DNA of 64,000 bases, taken from an uncultured Clostridia bacterium (GTDB lineage Bacteria > Bacillota > Clostridia > TANB77 > CAG-508). This document shows positions 34,888-44,643 of the stretch, piece after piece (position 1 is the first letter of the stretch; every line of letters begins with the position of its first letter). The notes under the pieces were generated by a model. It saw nothing but the letters and a program-made list of their open reading frames with translations, searched no databases and had not been told where the DNA came from. The translations under genes and the position numbers were made by a program. The DNA is taken from NCBI GenBank assembly GCA_947581825.1, contig CANPVP010000008.1, positions 1 through 64,000 of the forward strand, read 5' to 3'.

Positions 34888-36189
34888 TTATATTATCCCT
34901 ATTATATGGTTTGGCTTTTCTACTTTCTCATATACAATCTCATATACACTTAATAAGTCTTTTACCTTTTCATTTCCTAAGTTTTTATTATTAGCATGAA
35001 TATAGGCTAAAATATCTCCTTGTTTTGCATAATCTCCCGTTTTCTTTTTTAATACAATTCCAACTGCCATATCTATTTTATCTTCTTTTCTTATTCTTCC
35101 AGCTCCTAATTCTCCAGAAATTCTACCTACTCTTTCGGCATTTAAAGATTTGATATATCCGTCTTTTTCTGATATTACAGGTAAGATGTATTCAGCCTTT
35201 TCAAATTTATCCAAGTCCTTTACATATTCTATATCTCCACCCTGTCTTTCTATTAATTGAATAAATTTGCTATATGCTTTTCCGTTCTCTATGTTTTCCA
35301 ATATCATTTTCTTATTTTGTTCTAAATTATTGCCTTTGTCTGCTAATTTTATGATATATGCTCCTATTTCCAGAATAACTTCTTTAACATCTGGCTCCAT
35401 TTTATTTTGAAGACACTCAATTGCTTCTATCATTTCCAAGCTATTTCCCACTGCATATCCTAATGGTTCATCCATATTAGTTATAACGCAAACAGTTTCT
35501 TTTTTAGCTAGTTTTCCAATTGCACTCATTGTTTTTGATAGAAGAATAGCATCTTCTTTTGTTTTCATGAAAGCTCCTTTTCCACAAGTTACATCTAAAA
35601 CGATTTTATTAGCTCCAGCTGCAATCTTTTTACTCATAATGCTAGAAGCAATAAGTGGAATACTTTCAACCGCACTTATTGTATCTCTTAAAGCATATAG
35701 TTTTTTATCTGCTGGTGCTAAATTTAAGGTTTGTCCCATAACACTTATGCCTATTTCTTCTACATTTTTAATGAATTCATCTATTGATATTCCAGTATTA
35801 TAACCTGGTATAGATTCTAACTTATCAACCGTTCCTCCTGTAAAACCTAATCCCCTTCCAGACATTTTAGCTACTGGTATTCCAAGTGATGCTATTATTG
35901 GAGTTATTATTAATGTTACTTTATCTCCTACTCCTCCTGTACTATGTTTGTCTACTACATTTTCTCCAAATTTTGATAAATCCAAAACATCTCCAGAATG
36001 TGCCATTGCTAGAGTTAAATCTGTAATTTCTTCATTATTCATTCCATTTATGAAAATAGCCATTACTAGAGCTGCTGCTTGGTAATCAGTTACTATACCA
36101 TTTGTATACTCTTTTATAAAAAAATCTATTTCTTCTTTTGATAATACCTTTTTATCTCTTTTTTTCGCAATTATGTCTAATATATTCAT
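34888..36189 (-). CDS. pdp: Pyrimidine-nucleoside phosphorylase
   Basis: 433 residues, the usual length. Signature stretches are MAHSGDVLDLS, VVDKHSTGGVGDKVTL (phosphate site), SGRGLGFTGGTVDKLESIPG and ALRDTISAVESIPLIASSIM-like. It splits uridine and thymidine with phosphate in nucleoside salvage. The start at 36189 follows AAAGGA by 12 nt; a TTG at 36201 sits too close to that site. RNase HII is encoded 35 bp upstream on the same strand. Confidence 0.93.
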   Translation of the reverse strand: MNILDIIAKKRDKKVLSKEEIDFFIKEYTNGIVTDYQAAALVMAIFINGMNNEEITDLTLAMAHSGDVLDLSKFGENVVDKHSTGGVGDKVTLIITPIIASLGIPVAKMSGRGLGFTGGTVDKLESIPGYNTGISIDEFIKNVEEIGISVMGQTLNLAPADKKLYALRDTISAVESIPLIASSIMSKKIAAGANKIVLDVTCGKGAFMKTKEDAILLSKTMSAIGKLAKKETVCVITNMDEPLGYAVGNSLEMIEAIECLQNKMEPDVKEVILEIGAYIIKLADKGNNLEQNKKMILENIENGKAYSKFIQLIERQGGDIEYVKDLDKFEKAEYILPVISEKDGYIKSLNAERVGRISGELGAGRIRKEDKIDMAVGIVLKKKTGDYAKQGDILAYIHANNKNLGNEKVKDLLSVYEIVYEKVEKPNHIIGII

Positions 36190-36223
36190 TAACAATCTCA
36201 ATCCTTTCTTATGTATAAAATTT

Positions 36224-36859
36224 CTATTTATTTATAAAATTCTTTGTAAAAGTTCTTCTATGTATAGGACATAAGCCATATTCTTTTATAGCTTGAATAT
36301 GTTTTGCTGTACCATAACCCTTATGTGCTTCAAAGCCATATTCAGGATATTGTTTATCCATTTCTCTCATTATTCTATCTCTTGTTACTTTAGCTAAAAT
36401 AGATGCTGCAGCTATACTATAGCTTTTAGCATCTCCTTTTATAATTGATCTATATGGTATTCCTAGTGTATTAATATTAGTTAATGCGTCAACTAATATT
36501 ACATCTGGCTTCTGTTCTAAACAGTGAAGTGAAATTGTTAATCCTTTTTTTGTTGCCTCTAAAATGTTTATTTCATCTATTTCATCATGTTCTATTATTC
36601 CTATTCCATAACTTATTGCTTCTTCTTTTATTTGCTCATATAGTTTTTCTCTCTTTTTTTCTGATACTTTTTTAGAATCATTAACTCCTTCTATCATTGA
36701 ATCTTTAGGCATTATAACACTAGCTACTACAACTGGTCCGGCTAAAGGTCCTCTTCCTGCTTCATCTATTCCACAAATATATTCTATTCCTTCTTCTTCA
36801 TGTATATAGTTCTCTATTTCTTTTAATTTCTGTAATCTTTCTAGCTCTTTTTCTTTCAT
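36224..36859 (-). CDS. rnhB: Ribonuclease HII
   Basis: 211 residues. Catalytic acidic residues are in CGIDEAGRGPLAGPVVVA (Asp-Glu), ILVDA and the DRIMREMD region. It removes RNA from RNA-DNA hybrids and single ribonucleotides in DNA. The C-terminus YGFEAHKGYGTAKHIQAI and SIHRRTF-like HRRTFTKNF fits the family. AGAGGTAGAAA precedes the ATG. Confidence 0.95.
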   Translation of the reverse strand: MKEKELERLQKLKEIENYIHEEEGIEYICGIDEAGRGPLAGPVVVASVIMPKDSMIEGVNDSKKVSEKKREKLYEQIKEEAISYGIGIIEHDEIDEINILEATKKGLTISLHCLEQKPDVILVDALTNINTLGIPYRSIIKGDAKSYSIAAASILAKVTRDRIMREMDKQYPEYGFEAHKGYGTAKHIQAIKEYGLCPIHRRTFTKNFINK

Positions 36860-36879
36860 TTTCTACCTCTTATAAGTAA

Positions 36880-37461
36880 TTATTTATTTATTTCACTTAG
36901 CTTGTATAATACTTCATTTCCTCTTTCTATTCCATTAGCGTATACTACTTCTTCTGTATCATAATTTACTAAAAATATTTGTGATGGATCTATTTCGTAT
37001 ACATGAAGTGCTTCTAAATCTTCTTCTGACAATAAATAATATTTTTCATCTTTATTAAATACATTTTTTTCAATTAGAGATTGTACAACTTCATTATCTT
37101 CTATTTCACTTATTAGTTGTCCTTTTAATTCTTTTTCTATTTTATTGTCTTCAGTTTTGTTGTCTTTATCTTCGTTTTTACTGCTATTATTTTTACTATC
37201 ATTTTTTTTATCATCTTTACTGCTGTTTGTAGTAATATTAGTATCTTTTTTATTGTCTTTATCTTTTTCCATTACTTCTTTATCTTTATAGGTTTTACAT
37301 CTTGCTTGAATAGATAACATAGTAGTAGTTAAATCATCTACATCTGCCTCTTGAGTCCATTTTTTTGCTATTATTATTGTTTCGAATATTGTTGCTATTA
37401 TTACTGCTAAAACTATTATTACTGCTATCATTGATAAACCTTTTTCATTTTTATTATTCAT
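36880..37461 (-). CDS. Membrane-anchored hypothetical protein with pilin-like N-terminus
   Basis: 193 residues. The start MNNKNEKGLSMIAVIIVLAV resembles a prepilin leader (KG followed by a hydrophobic helix), but the usual Glu at +5 is missing. A Lys/Asp/Asn-rich disordered stretch (about 60-110) follows, then an acidic C-terminal domain (LLSEEDLEALHVYEIDPSQI). It may be a secreted or membrane protein; no function is recognised. It lies just upstream of rnhB on the same strand. Confidence 0.5.
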   Translation of the reverse strand: MNNKNEKGLSMIAVIIVLAVIIATIFETIIIAKKWTQEADVDDLTTTMLSIQARCKTYKDKEVMEKDKDNKKDTNITTNSSKDDKKNDSKNNSSKNEDKDNKTEDNKIEKELKGQLISEIEDNEVVQSLIEKNVFNKDEKYYLLSEEDLEALHVYEIDPSQIFLVNYDTEEVVYANGIERGNEVLYKLSEINK

Positions 37462-37618
37462 AAATCTACCTCATTATTTCATTATATTTTTGTATTATTC
37501 TGTATTATATCATTAGGGTATATTTTTTTCAATGTCAAAATTTCATTCTTTTACTACATAAAAATTTAAATTCTCCTATATTCATACATAATCATCAAAT
37601 TAACTCTTTTCTTTTATC

Positions 37619-37647
37619 TTGACTATTTAAATTAAATACGGTATTAT
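37619..37647 (+). promoter_or_regulatory. Promoter of the ClpE-like gene
   Basis: TTGACT (37619-37624) and TATTAT (37642-37647) are 17 bp apart. No CtsR operator-like repeat is visible. Confidence 0.6.
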
Positions 37648-37690
37648 ATATTATTATAATATAAAGAAATACAAGGGAGAAATAAAAAAT

Positions 37691-40006
37691 ATGTTATGTT
37701 CAAAATGTAAAAAAAATACAGCAATAATTTTTATAAACAAAACTTCTGATAAAGAAGATAAAAGCCATTTGGAAGGGTACTGCTACAATTGTGCCAAAGA
37801 TTTAGGCATAAATCCTTTAGAAGTATTGTCAAAACAAGTTTCTTCTCTAGATGGTGAAAATATAGATATTGAAGATATGTCTTCACAATTAGAAAATATT
37901 TTTAATGATATTACAAAATCACTATCTGATGAAGATGCAGATTTTAATGCTAATGAAGCTGAAGGTGGTATTCCTTTAGGCTCTATTTTCAATGGAATAA
38001 TAAAAAATAATCAAGAAGGTTCTCATGACTCTTCTAATGATTCATCTAATTCTAATAAAAGAGTAAAGGTTGAAAAAAGACCTACTGCCAAAAAGAAAAA
38101 AGCATTAGATACATTTGGTACAAATTTAACTAATAAAGCTAAAAAGAACGAATTAGATATTGTTATTGGAAGAGATAAAGAAATTGAAAGAGTTATTCAA
38201 ATATTAAATAGACGTTCTAAAAATAATCCTTGCTTAATTGGTGAACCTGGTGTTGGTAAAACTGCTATTGCTCAGGGATTAGCCATTGCTATTGCAAATC
38301 AAAATGTTCCTGCAAAGCTTTTAAATAAAGAAGTTTATTTACTTGATATGACTGCTATTATTGCCGGAACTCAATTCAGAGGTCAATTTGAATCTAGAAT
38401 GAAAGCAATAATTGATGAATGTAAATCTTTTGGTAATATAATTTTAGTAATTGATGAAATTCACAATATTATAGGTGCTGGTGATGGTGAACATTCTATG
38501 AATGCTGCTAATATTCTAAAGCCATCTCTTGCAAATGGTGAAATTCAATTAATCGGTACTACTACTCTAAAAGAATATAGAAAATATATTGAAAAAGACA
38601 CTGCATTAGAAAGAAGATTTCAAAGTGTTCTTATTGAAGAACCTAGTGTTGATGCCTCTATCAATATCTTAGATGGTATAAAAAAATATTATGAAGATTA
38701 TCATAAGGTAAGAATTTCTACAGATGTAATTAAACAAACTGTTATAATGTCTGAAAAATATATTCATGATAGATTTTTACCTGATAAAGCTATCGATATT
38801 TTGGATGAAGCTTGTTCTAGAATCAATTTAAATAATAAAGAATTATATAGATTAGAATTATTGAAAAATGAACTAAAAAAAGTTCAAGAAGAAAAAGAAG
38901 AAGCTGCTCTTGCAGATTCTACTGAAGATTATCAAAAAGCAGCTGATTTAAAAACTCGTGAATGTAGAATTATGGATGAAATAAATCAAATTGATTCTGT
39001 TTTAGTTCTTAAAGAACTAACAACTCAAGATATTGCAGAAGTTATTGAAAGTTGGACAAAAATTCCTGTTAAGAAAATAACAGAAGCTGAAACTCAAAAA
39101 TTATTAAATCTAGAAGAAAATTTACATAGAAGAATAGTTGGTCAAAATGCTGCTGTTAGTGCTGTTTCAAAGGCAATAAGAAGAAATCGTGCAGGTCTTC
39201 AAACTTCTAAAAGACCACCATCATTTATCTTTGTAGGACCTACTGGTGTTGGAAAGACCAAACTTTCAAAAACATTAGCTTATGAATTGTTTGGCTCTGA
39301 AGATTCTTTAATTAGAATTGATATGTCAGAATATATGGAAAGTCATTCGACTTCAAAACTTATTGGTTCACCTCCTGGATATGTTGGATATGATGATGCT
39401 GGACAATTAACTGAAAAAGTAAAAAGAAAACCTTATTCAATTTTATTATTAGATGAAATTGAAAAAGCTCATCCAGATGTATTCAATATCTTACTACAAG
39501 TTCTAGATGATGGAAAATTAACAGATTCTCAAGGTAATACCGTTAATTTTGAAAATACAATAATTATAATGACATCAAATGCAGGTTCTCATTTAAATCA
39601 AAACTCTATCGGTTTTGGTAAATCAACAGTTGATTCTAACAAAATTATGGATAGTCTAAAGCAAACTTTCAGACCAGAATTTTTAAATAGAGTGGATGAA
39701 ATTGTTGTATTCGATAGTTTAAATTCAGAAGAATTGTTACAAATAGTTGATTTAATGCTTAATGAAACTCAGAAATCTTTGGCAGAGAAAAATATGTACT
39801 TGAATGTTTCTTATGATGCTAAACAGTTTATTCTAGCTAAAGGAACAGATTTTAAGTATGGTGCTAGACCACTAAAAAGAGCTATTCAAAAATATATTGA
39901 AGATGAAATTGCTGAAATGATATTAAGACAAACTGTAATAAATGGTCAAACAATTTCTGTTGAAAAAGATCCAAATGAAGATAAATTAAATTTTATAATA
40001 TCTTAA
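37691..40006 (+). CDS. clpE: ClpE-like Hsp100 ATPase with N-terminal zinc finger
   Basis: 771 residues. Residues 1-37 hold a CxxC...CxxC zinc finger (MLCSKCKK, YCYNCAK) as in ClpE instead of the double Clp N domain. Then come a low-complexity linker, AAA-1 (Walker A GEPGVGKTAIAQG, Walker B ILVIDEIHN), a UVR-like coiled region near 390-430, and AAA-2 (Walker A VGPTGVGKTKLSK, Walker B LLLDEIEKAHPDV). It unfolds proteins, normally for ClpP. The lack of CtsR or McsAB nearby leaves its regulation open. Confidence 0.8.
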   Translation: MLCSKCKKNTAIIFINKTSDKEDKSHLEGYCYNCAKDLGINPLEVLSKQVSSLDGENIDIEDMSSQLENIFNDITKSLSDEDADFNANEAEGGIPLGSIFNGIIKNNQEGSHDSSNDSSNSNKRVKVEKRPTAKKKKALDTFGTNLTNKAKKNELDIVIGRDKEIERVIQILNRRSKNNPCLIGEPGVGKTAIAQGLAIAIANQNVPAKLLNKEVYLLDMTAIIAGTQFRGQFESRMKAIIDECKSFGNIILVIDEIHNIIGAGDGEHSMNAANILKPSLANGEIQLIGTTTLKEYRKYIEKDTALERRFQSVLIEEPSVDASINILDGIKKYYEDYHKVRISTDVIKQTVIMSEKYIHDRFLPDKAIDILDEACSRINLNNKELYRLELLKNELKKVQEEKEEAALADSTEDYQKAADLKTRECRIMDEINQIDSVLVLKELTTQDIAEVIESWTKIPVKKITEAETQKLLNLEENLHRRIVGQNAAVSAVSKAIRRNRAGLQTSKRPPSFIFVGPTGVGKTKLSKTLAYELFGSEDSLIRIDMSEYMESHSTSKLIGSPPGYVGYDDAGQLTEKVKRKPYSILLLDEIEKAHPDVFNILLQVLDDGKLTDSQGNTVNFENTIIIMTSNAGSHLNQNSIGFGKSTVDSNKIMDSLKQTFRPEFLNRVDEIVVFDSLNSEELLQIVDLMLNETQKSLAEKNMYLNVSYDAKQFILAKGTDFKYGARPLKRAIQKYIEDEIAEMILRQTVINGQTISVEKDPNEDKLNFIIS

Positions 40007-40007
40007 C

Positions 40008-40050
40008 AAAAAAGTTGCAATCTATCAAGATTGCAACTTTTTGTTTTTTT
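40008..40050 (+). terminator. Terminator of the ClpE-like gene
   Basis: AAAAAGTTGCAATC pairs with GATTGCAACTTTTT around a 6-nt loop, with a T-run after it. Confidence 0.85.
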
Positions 40051-40134
40051 AGAATTTATTGTATAAAATATGTTTTTTTGAAAATACTATGTAATAAAAG
40101 ATATTTTTTCTATAAAAACTTAGGAGATGATTAT

Positions 40135-40521
40135 ATGGACTTTTTACAAAGTATAGATTGGCTACAATTGTTAAAATGCTTTATAGTTGGTGGTGGTATT
40201 TGTATCATAGGACAAATATTAATAGATAAGACCAAACTCACTCCTGCAAGAATTCTAGTTATCTTCGTTACAACTGGTGCTATTTTAGGTGGTCTTGGTC
40301 TATATAAATATGTTGTTGATTTTGCTGGTGCAGGTGCCACTGTCCCCCTTACTGGTTTTGGCTATAATTTATCTAAAGGAGCTATTGAAGCTGTTCGCTC
40401 AGATGGACTTATTGGTGCATTCACTGGTGGTCTAAAAGCAGCTGCTGGCGGAATTGCAGCTGCAATATTCTTTGGATATATAGCTTCTCTTGTTTCAAAG
40501 CCAAAAATGAAAAAGCAATAA
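40135..40521 (+). CDS. spoVAE: Stage V sporulation protein AE
   Basis: A 128-residue membrane protein with the SpoVAE signatures IGQILIDKTKLTPARILVIF, GLYKYVVDFAGAGATVPLTG and GFGYNLSKGAIEAV. SpoVA proteins form the channel moving dipicolinic acid into the forespore. Only this spoVA gene is present here, without spoVAC or spoVAD, which is unlike the Bacillus operon. The start at 40135 follows TTAGGAGATGATTAT; the frame from 40015 has no ribosome site. Confidence 0.85.
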   Translation: MDFLQSIDWLQLLKCFIVGGGICIIGQILIDKTKLTPARILVIFVTTGAILGGLGLYKYVVDFAGAGATVPLTGFGYNLSKGAIEAVRSDGLIGAFTGGLKAAAGGIAAAIFFGYIASLVSKPKMKKQ

Positions 40522-40529
40522 AAAGCAAA

Positions 40530-40556
40530 AAAAAAGCGATTGATATCGCTTTTTTT
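40530..40556 (+). terminator. Terminator of spoVAE
   Basis: AAAAGCGAT pairs with ATCGCTTTT, followed by TTT. Confidence 0.8.
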
Positions 40557-40577
40557 GCTTTTATTCTTTGTTTTAAT

Positions 40578-40601
40578 GGGCGATTACTAATCGCCCCTAC
40601 A
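40578..40601. repeat. REP-like palindrome
   Basis: GGGCGATTACTAATCGCCC followed by CTACA. A copy with a variant centre lies inverted at 59099-59122. Confidence 0.6.
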
Positions 40602-40635
40602 ACTGTATTTTTTGAAAATCTATTGTAGATTGTAA

Positions 40636-40986
40636 TTATGCATTTTTTGCAACTTCAGCTATTTTTGCGAATGCTGGTGCATCTGTAACAGCTAAATCAG
40701 CTAACATTTTTCTGTTGATTGTAACATTAGCTTTCTTTAATCCTGCTATTAATTTACTATATGTTAATCCATTCATTCTAGCAGCTGCATTTATTCTTGT
40801 TATCCATAATTTTCTAAAATTGCTCTTTTTATCTTTTCTTCCTATATATGCATACATTCCTGATTTCATAACAGCTTGTTTAGCCATTCTAAATCTGTAA
40901 TGTTTTGCTCCATAATAACCTTTTGCTTGTTTCATTATTTTTTTATGTTTTTTACGAGTTATTCTCGCTGTTTTTACTCTTGCCAT
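40636..40986 (-). CDS. rplT: 50S ribosomal protein L20
   Basis: 116 residues starting [20 protein letters not shown], with [18 protein letters not shown] and [20 protein letters not shown], all diagnostic of L20. It binds 23S rRNA and, in Firmicutes, the leader of its own operon. It is the last gene of infC-rpmI-rplT. Confidence 0.97.
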   Translation of the reverse strand: MARVKTARITRKKHKKIMKQAKGYYGAKHYRFRMAKQAVMKSGMYAYIGRKDKKSNFRKLWITRINAAARMNGLTYSKLIAGLKKANVTINRKMLADLAVTDAPAFAKIAEVAKNA

Positions 40987-41017
40987 TTATATTTCACCCT
41001 TTCTTTTCCATTCTATT

Positions 41018-41221
41018 TTAGTTACCATATGGTAATAATTTTTTAATTCCTTCTACGCATGTTTTATCTGCATATGCATTACATACTTTTCCTGATTTCT
41101 TTTGTCTTGTAGTTTTGTTTGCTAGAAGATGTCTTCTATTTGATTTTGTTCTTTTTACTTTACCTGTAGCTGTTATTGAATATCTTTTTTTAGCAGCTTT
41201 ATTTGTTTTTAATTTTGCCAT
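41018..41221 (-). CDS. rpmI: 50S ribosomal protein L35
   Basis: A 67-residue basic protein starting MAKLKTNKAAKKRYSITATG and ending in KLLPYGN, typical of L35. It lies between infC and rplT. Confidence 0.97.
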   Translation of the reverse strand: MAKLKTNKAAKKRYSITATGKVKRTKSNRRHLLANKTTRQKKSGKVCNAYADKTCVEGIKKLLPYGN

Positions 41222-41236
41222 TTTTATTTCTCCCTT

Positions 41237-41752
41237 CTAATTTTTATTTGCATTTGATAATATAACAAACATATTCTTTCCTTCTAATGAAGGTTTTTTA
41301 TCTGGATTTGATATATCAGATAATTCCTCAATGAACTTATTTAAAATTTCTTCTCCTAATTTTACATAGTTTAGCTCTCTACCTCTAAATCTAACTGTAA
41401 TTTTTACTTTGCAACCATCTTCTAAGAATTTTCTTGCGTTTTTTGCTTTAAAATTAAAATCATGATCCTCTGTATTAGGAGTTATTCTTATTTCTTTTAT
41501 CTCAAATGTTTTTTGTTTCTTTTTAGCTTCTTTCTCCTTTTTAGCTTGCTCAAATTTGTATTTACCATAATTCATAATTTTACAAACTGGTGGTTTTCCA
41601 TTTGGAGCAACTAATACTAAATCTAAATTTTTATCTAGAGCTATATCCATTCCCTTTTCAGGAGTCATTAATCCAAGCTTTTCTCCATCTTCGCTAATAA
41701 CTTGAACTTCTTTTTCTTTAATTTGTTCATTAATTAATAATTCTTGTTTTAT
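41237..41752 (-). CDS. infC: Translation initiation factor IF-3 with an AUA start codon
   Basis: 171 residues if translation starts at ATA (41752-41750), which lies 8 nt after GGAGG. The frame then reads IKQELLINEQIKEKEVQVIS, the proper IF-3 N-terminus. The first ATG in frame (41668) would remove this domain and has no ribosome site. infC genes commonly use AUU or another rare start so that IF-3 can discriminate against its own mRNA. The C-terminal domain has FEIKEIRITPNTEDHDFNFK and RFRGRELNYVKLG. It heads the operon behind an attenuator leader. Confidence 0.9.
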   Translation of the reverse strand: MKQELLINEQIKEKEVQVISEDGEKLGLMTPEKGMDIALDKNLDLVLVAPNGKPPVCKIMNYGKYKFEQAKKEKEAKKKQKTFEIKEIRITPNTEDHDFNFKAKNARKFLEDGCKVKITVRFRGRELNYVKLGEEILNKFIEELSDISNPDKKPSLEGKNMFVILSNANKN

Positions 41753-41919
41753 CTAAAACACCTCCGATATATAAATAAAAAAATGAGTTGTATAAGACAA
41801 CCCACTACTCATAGTTACGCAATGCAACTAATATTTAAGAAATATTATAGATATATTTTTTAAATATAACCTTTTTCCTCTAGGATAAGGTGAGAAGTGG
41901 TTGCTTCTTCTTATTAACA
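41753..41919 (-). promoter_or_regulatory. infC leader with attenuator (L20 leader type)
   Basis: About 165 nt separate the promoter from infC. Just before the ribosome site, GGGTTGT and ACAACTC form a hairpin followed by ATTTTTTTA (41803-41776), an intrinsic terminator inside the leader. Further upstream AAGAAGAAGCAACCACTTCTC-like segments can pair. In Firmicutes L20 binds such a leader and stops transcription when in excess. The alternative structure was not folded in full. Confidence 0.7.
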
Positions 41920-41925
41920 GGTAAT

Positions 41926-41954
41926 ATTATAATATATTCTCACCTTAAAGTCAA
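41926..41954 (-). promoter_or_regulatory. Promoter of infC-rpmI-rplT
   Basis: On the minus strand TTGACT (41954-41949) and TATAAT (41931-41926) are 17 bp apart. The -35 touches the stop end of the upstream HAD gene. Confidence 0.8.
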
Positions 41955-42611
41955 CTATTTTTTAATAATTTCTAACAATTTTGAAAAATCATCTATTATA
42001 TATGTAGGATTTAAACAAGTGATATTTTCCAATTTATCATATCCATATGTAACAGCTACTGTATCTACTCCTGCATTCTGTCCTGCAAGTATATCAGCTG
42101 CTGTATCTCCAACCATTATAGTCTCTTCTTTAGACACGTTCAATTCACTCATTAAGTAATTTATAACACCTGGATCTGGTTTATTCTTAAACTGACTTTT
42201 TCCTATTCCTAATGTAAACTCAAAACCATCTAATTTGAAAAATTCTACCATATCATCTACTGCCTTTTGGACTTTTCCTGATGCTATTGCTATAAATACT
42301 CCATCTCTTTTTAATTGTTCTAAAGTTTCCCTTACTCCCTTAAATAACTCCGTTGTATCTAAGCAATGTTTTTCTTCTATATAATACTTTCTATAAGCCA
42401 TTGCACAATCATTATAAATATTTTTCTTATCCTCAGGTAAGGTTTTTTCAAACATCATTTCAAGTGATAGTCCAGCTAATTCTTTGAACTGTTGGTAATT
42501 CACTTCTATTCCAGATTTTTCTTTTAAAATATGATTGAAAGACAAAAACACATCTTTTTCGCTATCCCATAAAGTTCCATCAGCATCGAATATTATTAAT
42601 TTTTTTCCCAT
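41955..42611 (-). CDS. HAD-superfamily phosphatase
   Basis: 218 residues. Motif I is IIFDADGTLWDS, motif II is IAIASGK, and motif III/IV is NKPDPGVINYLM followed by MVGDTAADILAGQNAG. The cap is of type C1. It resembles phosphoglycolate phosphatase and pyrophosphatase PpaX, but the substrate cannot be told. It sits 27 bp downstream of topB on the same strand. Confidence 0.85.
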   Translation of the reverse strand: MGKKLIIFDADGTLWDSEKDVFLSFNHILKEKSGIEVNYQQFKELAGLSLEMMFEKTLPEDKKNIYNDCAMAYRKYYIEEKHCLDTTELFKGVRETLEQLKRDGVFIAIASGKVQKAVDDMVEFFKLDGFEFTLGIGKSQFKNKPDPGVINYLMSELNVSKEETIMVGDTAADILAGQNAGVDTVAVTYGYDKLENITCLNPTYIIDDFSKLLEIIKK

Positions 42612-42638
42612 TAAACTTCTTCTCCTTTTTCTTTTATA

Positions 42639-44618
42639 TTACCATTTGACAACTAATTTTCCAACTTTAGAATTTATATAAGCTTCTAACTTTTTCATGA
42701 ATTCTTCTTGATTTATTTCCTTATTTGCAACCATCTCTAGTCCTTTTTCCCAACTAGCTGTAAGCTTTGGATTCAACATATCTGGCATTGATTGTTCTAC
42801 AACATCATAAATAACTTCACCAAAAGTTGATGGTGTTATTATCTGAGTTTTTGAATTTATATCGATATAATTTATTTTTTCCAATTTCTTTATAATCTCT
42901 GCTCTTGTAGCACTTGTACCAATTCCAGCCCCTTTTATCTGTTCTCTAAGTGCCTCATCTTCTATAAGTTTACCTGCATTTTCCATCGCTAGTATTATTG
43001 AACCAGAATTGTATCTATTTGGAGGACTAGTTTCAGAATCTTTTGTTTCAAAATTTTTTACTCCTACTTTTTCTCCTTTTTTTAGTGTTTTTAATATATC
43101 TAAATTTGCTTCTGTATCTCCGTCTTTTTTCTCATTACTATCATCATTTGAAGTATTATTTTCTTTGGTTTCATTATTTTCTGTATTTGCTTTATTAATA
43201 TTCTTTGATTTTAACACCTCCAAATATCCTGGATTGATACATACTTTTCCACTTGCATAGAAATTTTCTTTATCAATACTTATTGTTACATTTACTTTGC
43301 TAAACTCTGCAGGTGGGTAAAAAATACTTAAAAATCTTTTTACTATCAATTTATAAATATTTTTATGCAATCCTGGCAATTTATCATAATTTTCTAATCC
43401 TTGTCCTGTTGGTATTATAGCATAATGATCTGTTATTTTGCTATCATTTACATATTTTGATTTTACAATATTCGTAGAATATTTTTCTTCTACCATCTTT
43501 TTTATATACCCCTGAATTTCTTCGTCTTTGAAATTCTTTGATAATCCATTTAAATTTTTAGTTATTTCTTTTGCAACAGCTGTTGATAAAACTCTAGCAT
43601 CTGTTCTTGGATATGTAACTAGTTTTTTTTCATATAAATTTTGAATTACTTCTAGAGTTTCATCAGGTTTTATTTTAAATCTTTTTGTACATTCATTTTG
43701 AATTTCTGCTAGATTAAAAAGTAATGGTGGATTTTCTTTTTGCTTTGCTTTCTTTACCTCTGTAATTGTAGCATCTTTATCTTTTAGAGACAATATGAAG
43801 TTTTGTGCATCTTCTATCTTTTTAAAGCCTGATTCATTATATAATTTTTCTGAATTATATACAGATGATTCTTCAGACACTTTCCATTCTGCTTTAAAAG
43901 AACTTACTTCATCTCCAAATTCTCCAATTATTTTATAATATTTTGTTTTTACAAAATTTCTTATTTCTCTTTCTCTTGAAACTACCATTCCAAGTACACA
44001 CGTCATAACTCTTCCAACAGAAATTACAGCTCTATCTTGATTTAATTGTTTTGCTACTCTTTTTCCAAAAATTATTGATAAGAGTCTAGAAAAATTTATA
44101 CCAATTAAATAATCCTCTTTAGCTCTTAAATACGCTGATTCTGATAAACTATCATATTCTGATAAGTCTTTAGCTGTATTTATTCCTTTTATTATTTCTT
44201 CTTCAGTTTGAGAATCTATCCAGACTCTTTTTTTTGTTTTCCCTTGTACACCAATCATCTGATCTACCAATCTATATATGTATTCTCCTTCTCGTCCAGA
44301 GTCAGTACAAACATATATCGTATCAACATCTTCTCTTAATAAGATGGATTTTATCACATTAAATTGCTGTTCAACACTCGGAATAACTTCATATTTATAT
44401 TCTTTTGGCATAAATGGTAATGTATCTAATCTCCAGAATTTAAGCTTTTCATCATATTTTTCTGGATAAGACATTGTAACTAAATGTCCTACACACCAAG
44501 TTACAATCCACTCTTCTGCTTCAAGATATCCGTTTTTTCTATTTGTGTTTAATTTAAGTGCTTTTGCAAATTCCATTGCTACTGATGGTTTTTCAGTTAT
44601 AAGAACTTTTTTTGCCAT
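42639..44618 (-). CDS. topB: DNA topoisomerase III, type IA
   Basis: 659 residues. The Toprim domain starts AKKVLITEKPSVAMEFAKAL and has CTDSGREGEYIYR. The catalytic Tyr is in KLVTYPRTDARVLS. The C-terminus keeps GIGTSATRAEIIKKLEKINY. A Ser/Asn/Asp-rich insertion lies near 465-510. It relaxes and decatenates DNA through a 5'-phosphotyrosine. The start at 44618 matches the family N-terminus; an ATG at 44630 overlaps the ribosome site. Confidence 0.93.
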   Translation of the reverse strand: MAKKVLITEKPSVAMEFAKALKLNTNRKNGYLEAEEWIVTWCVGHLVTMSYPEKYDEKLKFWRLDTLPFMPKEYKYEVIPSVEQQFNVIKSILLREDVDTIYVCTDSGREGEYIYRLVDQMIGVQGKTKKRVWIDSQTEEEIIKGINTAKDLSEYDSLSESAYLRAKEDYLIGINFSRLLSIIFGKRVAKQLNQDRAVISVGRVMTCVLGMVVSREREIRNFVKTKYYKIIGEFGDEVSSFKAEWKVSEESSVYNSEKLYNESGFKKIEDAQNFILSLKDKDATITEVKKAKQKENPPLLFNLAEIQNECTKRFKIKPDETLEVIQNLYEKKLVTYPRTDARVLSTAVAKEITKNLNGLSKNFKDEEIQGYIKKMVEEKYSTNIVKSKYVNDSKITDHYAIIPTGQGLENYDKLPGLHKNIYKLIVKRFLSIFYPPAEFSKVNVTISIDKENFYASGKVCINPGYLEVLKSKNINKANTENNETKENNTSNDDSNEKKDGDTEANLDILKTLKKGEKVGVKNFETKDSETSPPNRYNSGSIILAMENAGKLIEDEALREQIKGAGIGTSATRAEIIKKLEKINYIDINSKTQIITPSTFGEVIYDVVEQSMPDMLNPKLTASWEKGLEMVANKEINQEEFMKKLEAYINSKVGKLVVKW

Positions 44619-44643
44619 ATTCTTTATCATTCCTTGCTTTTAT

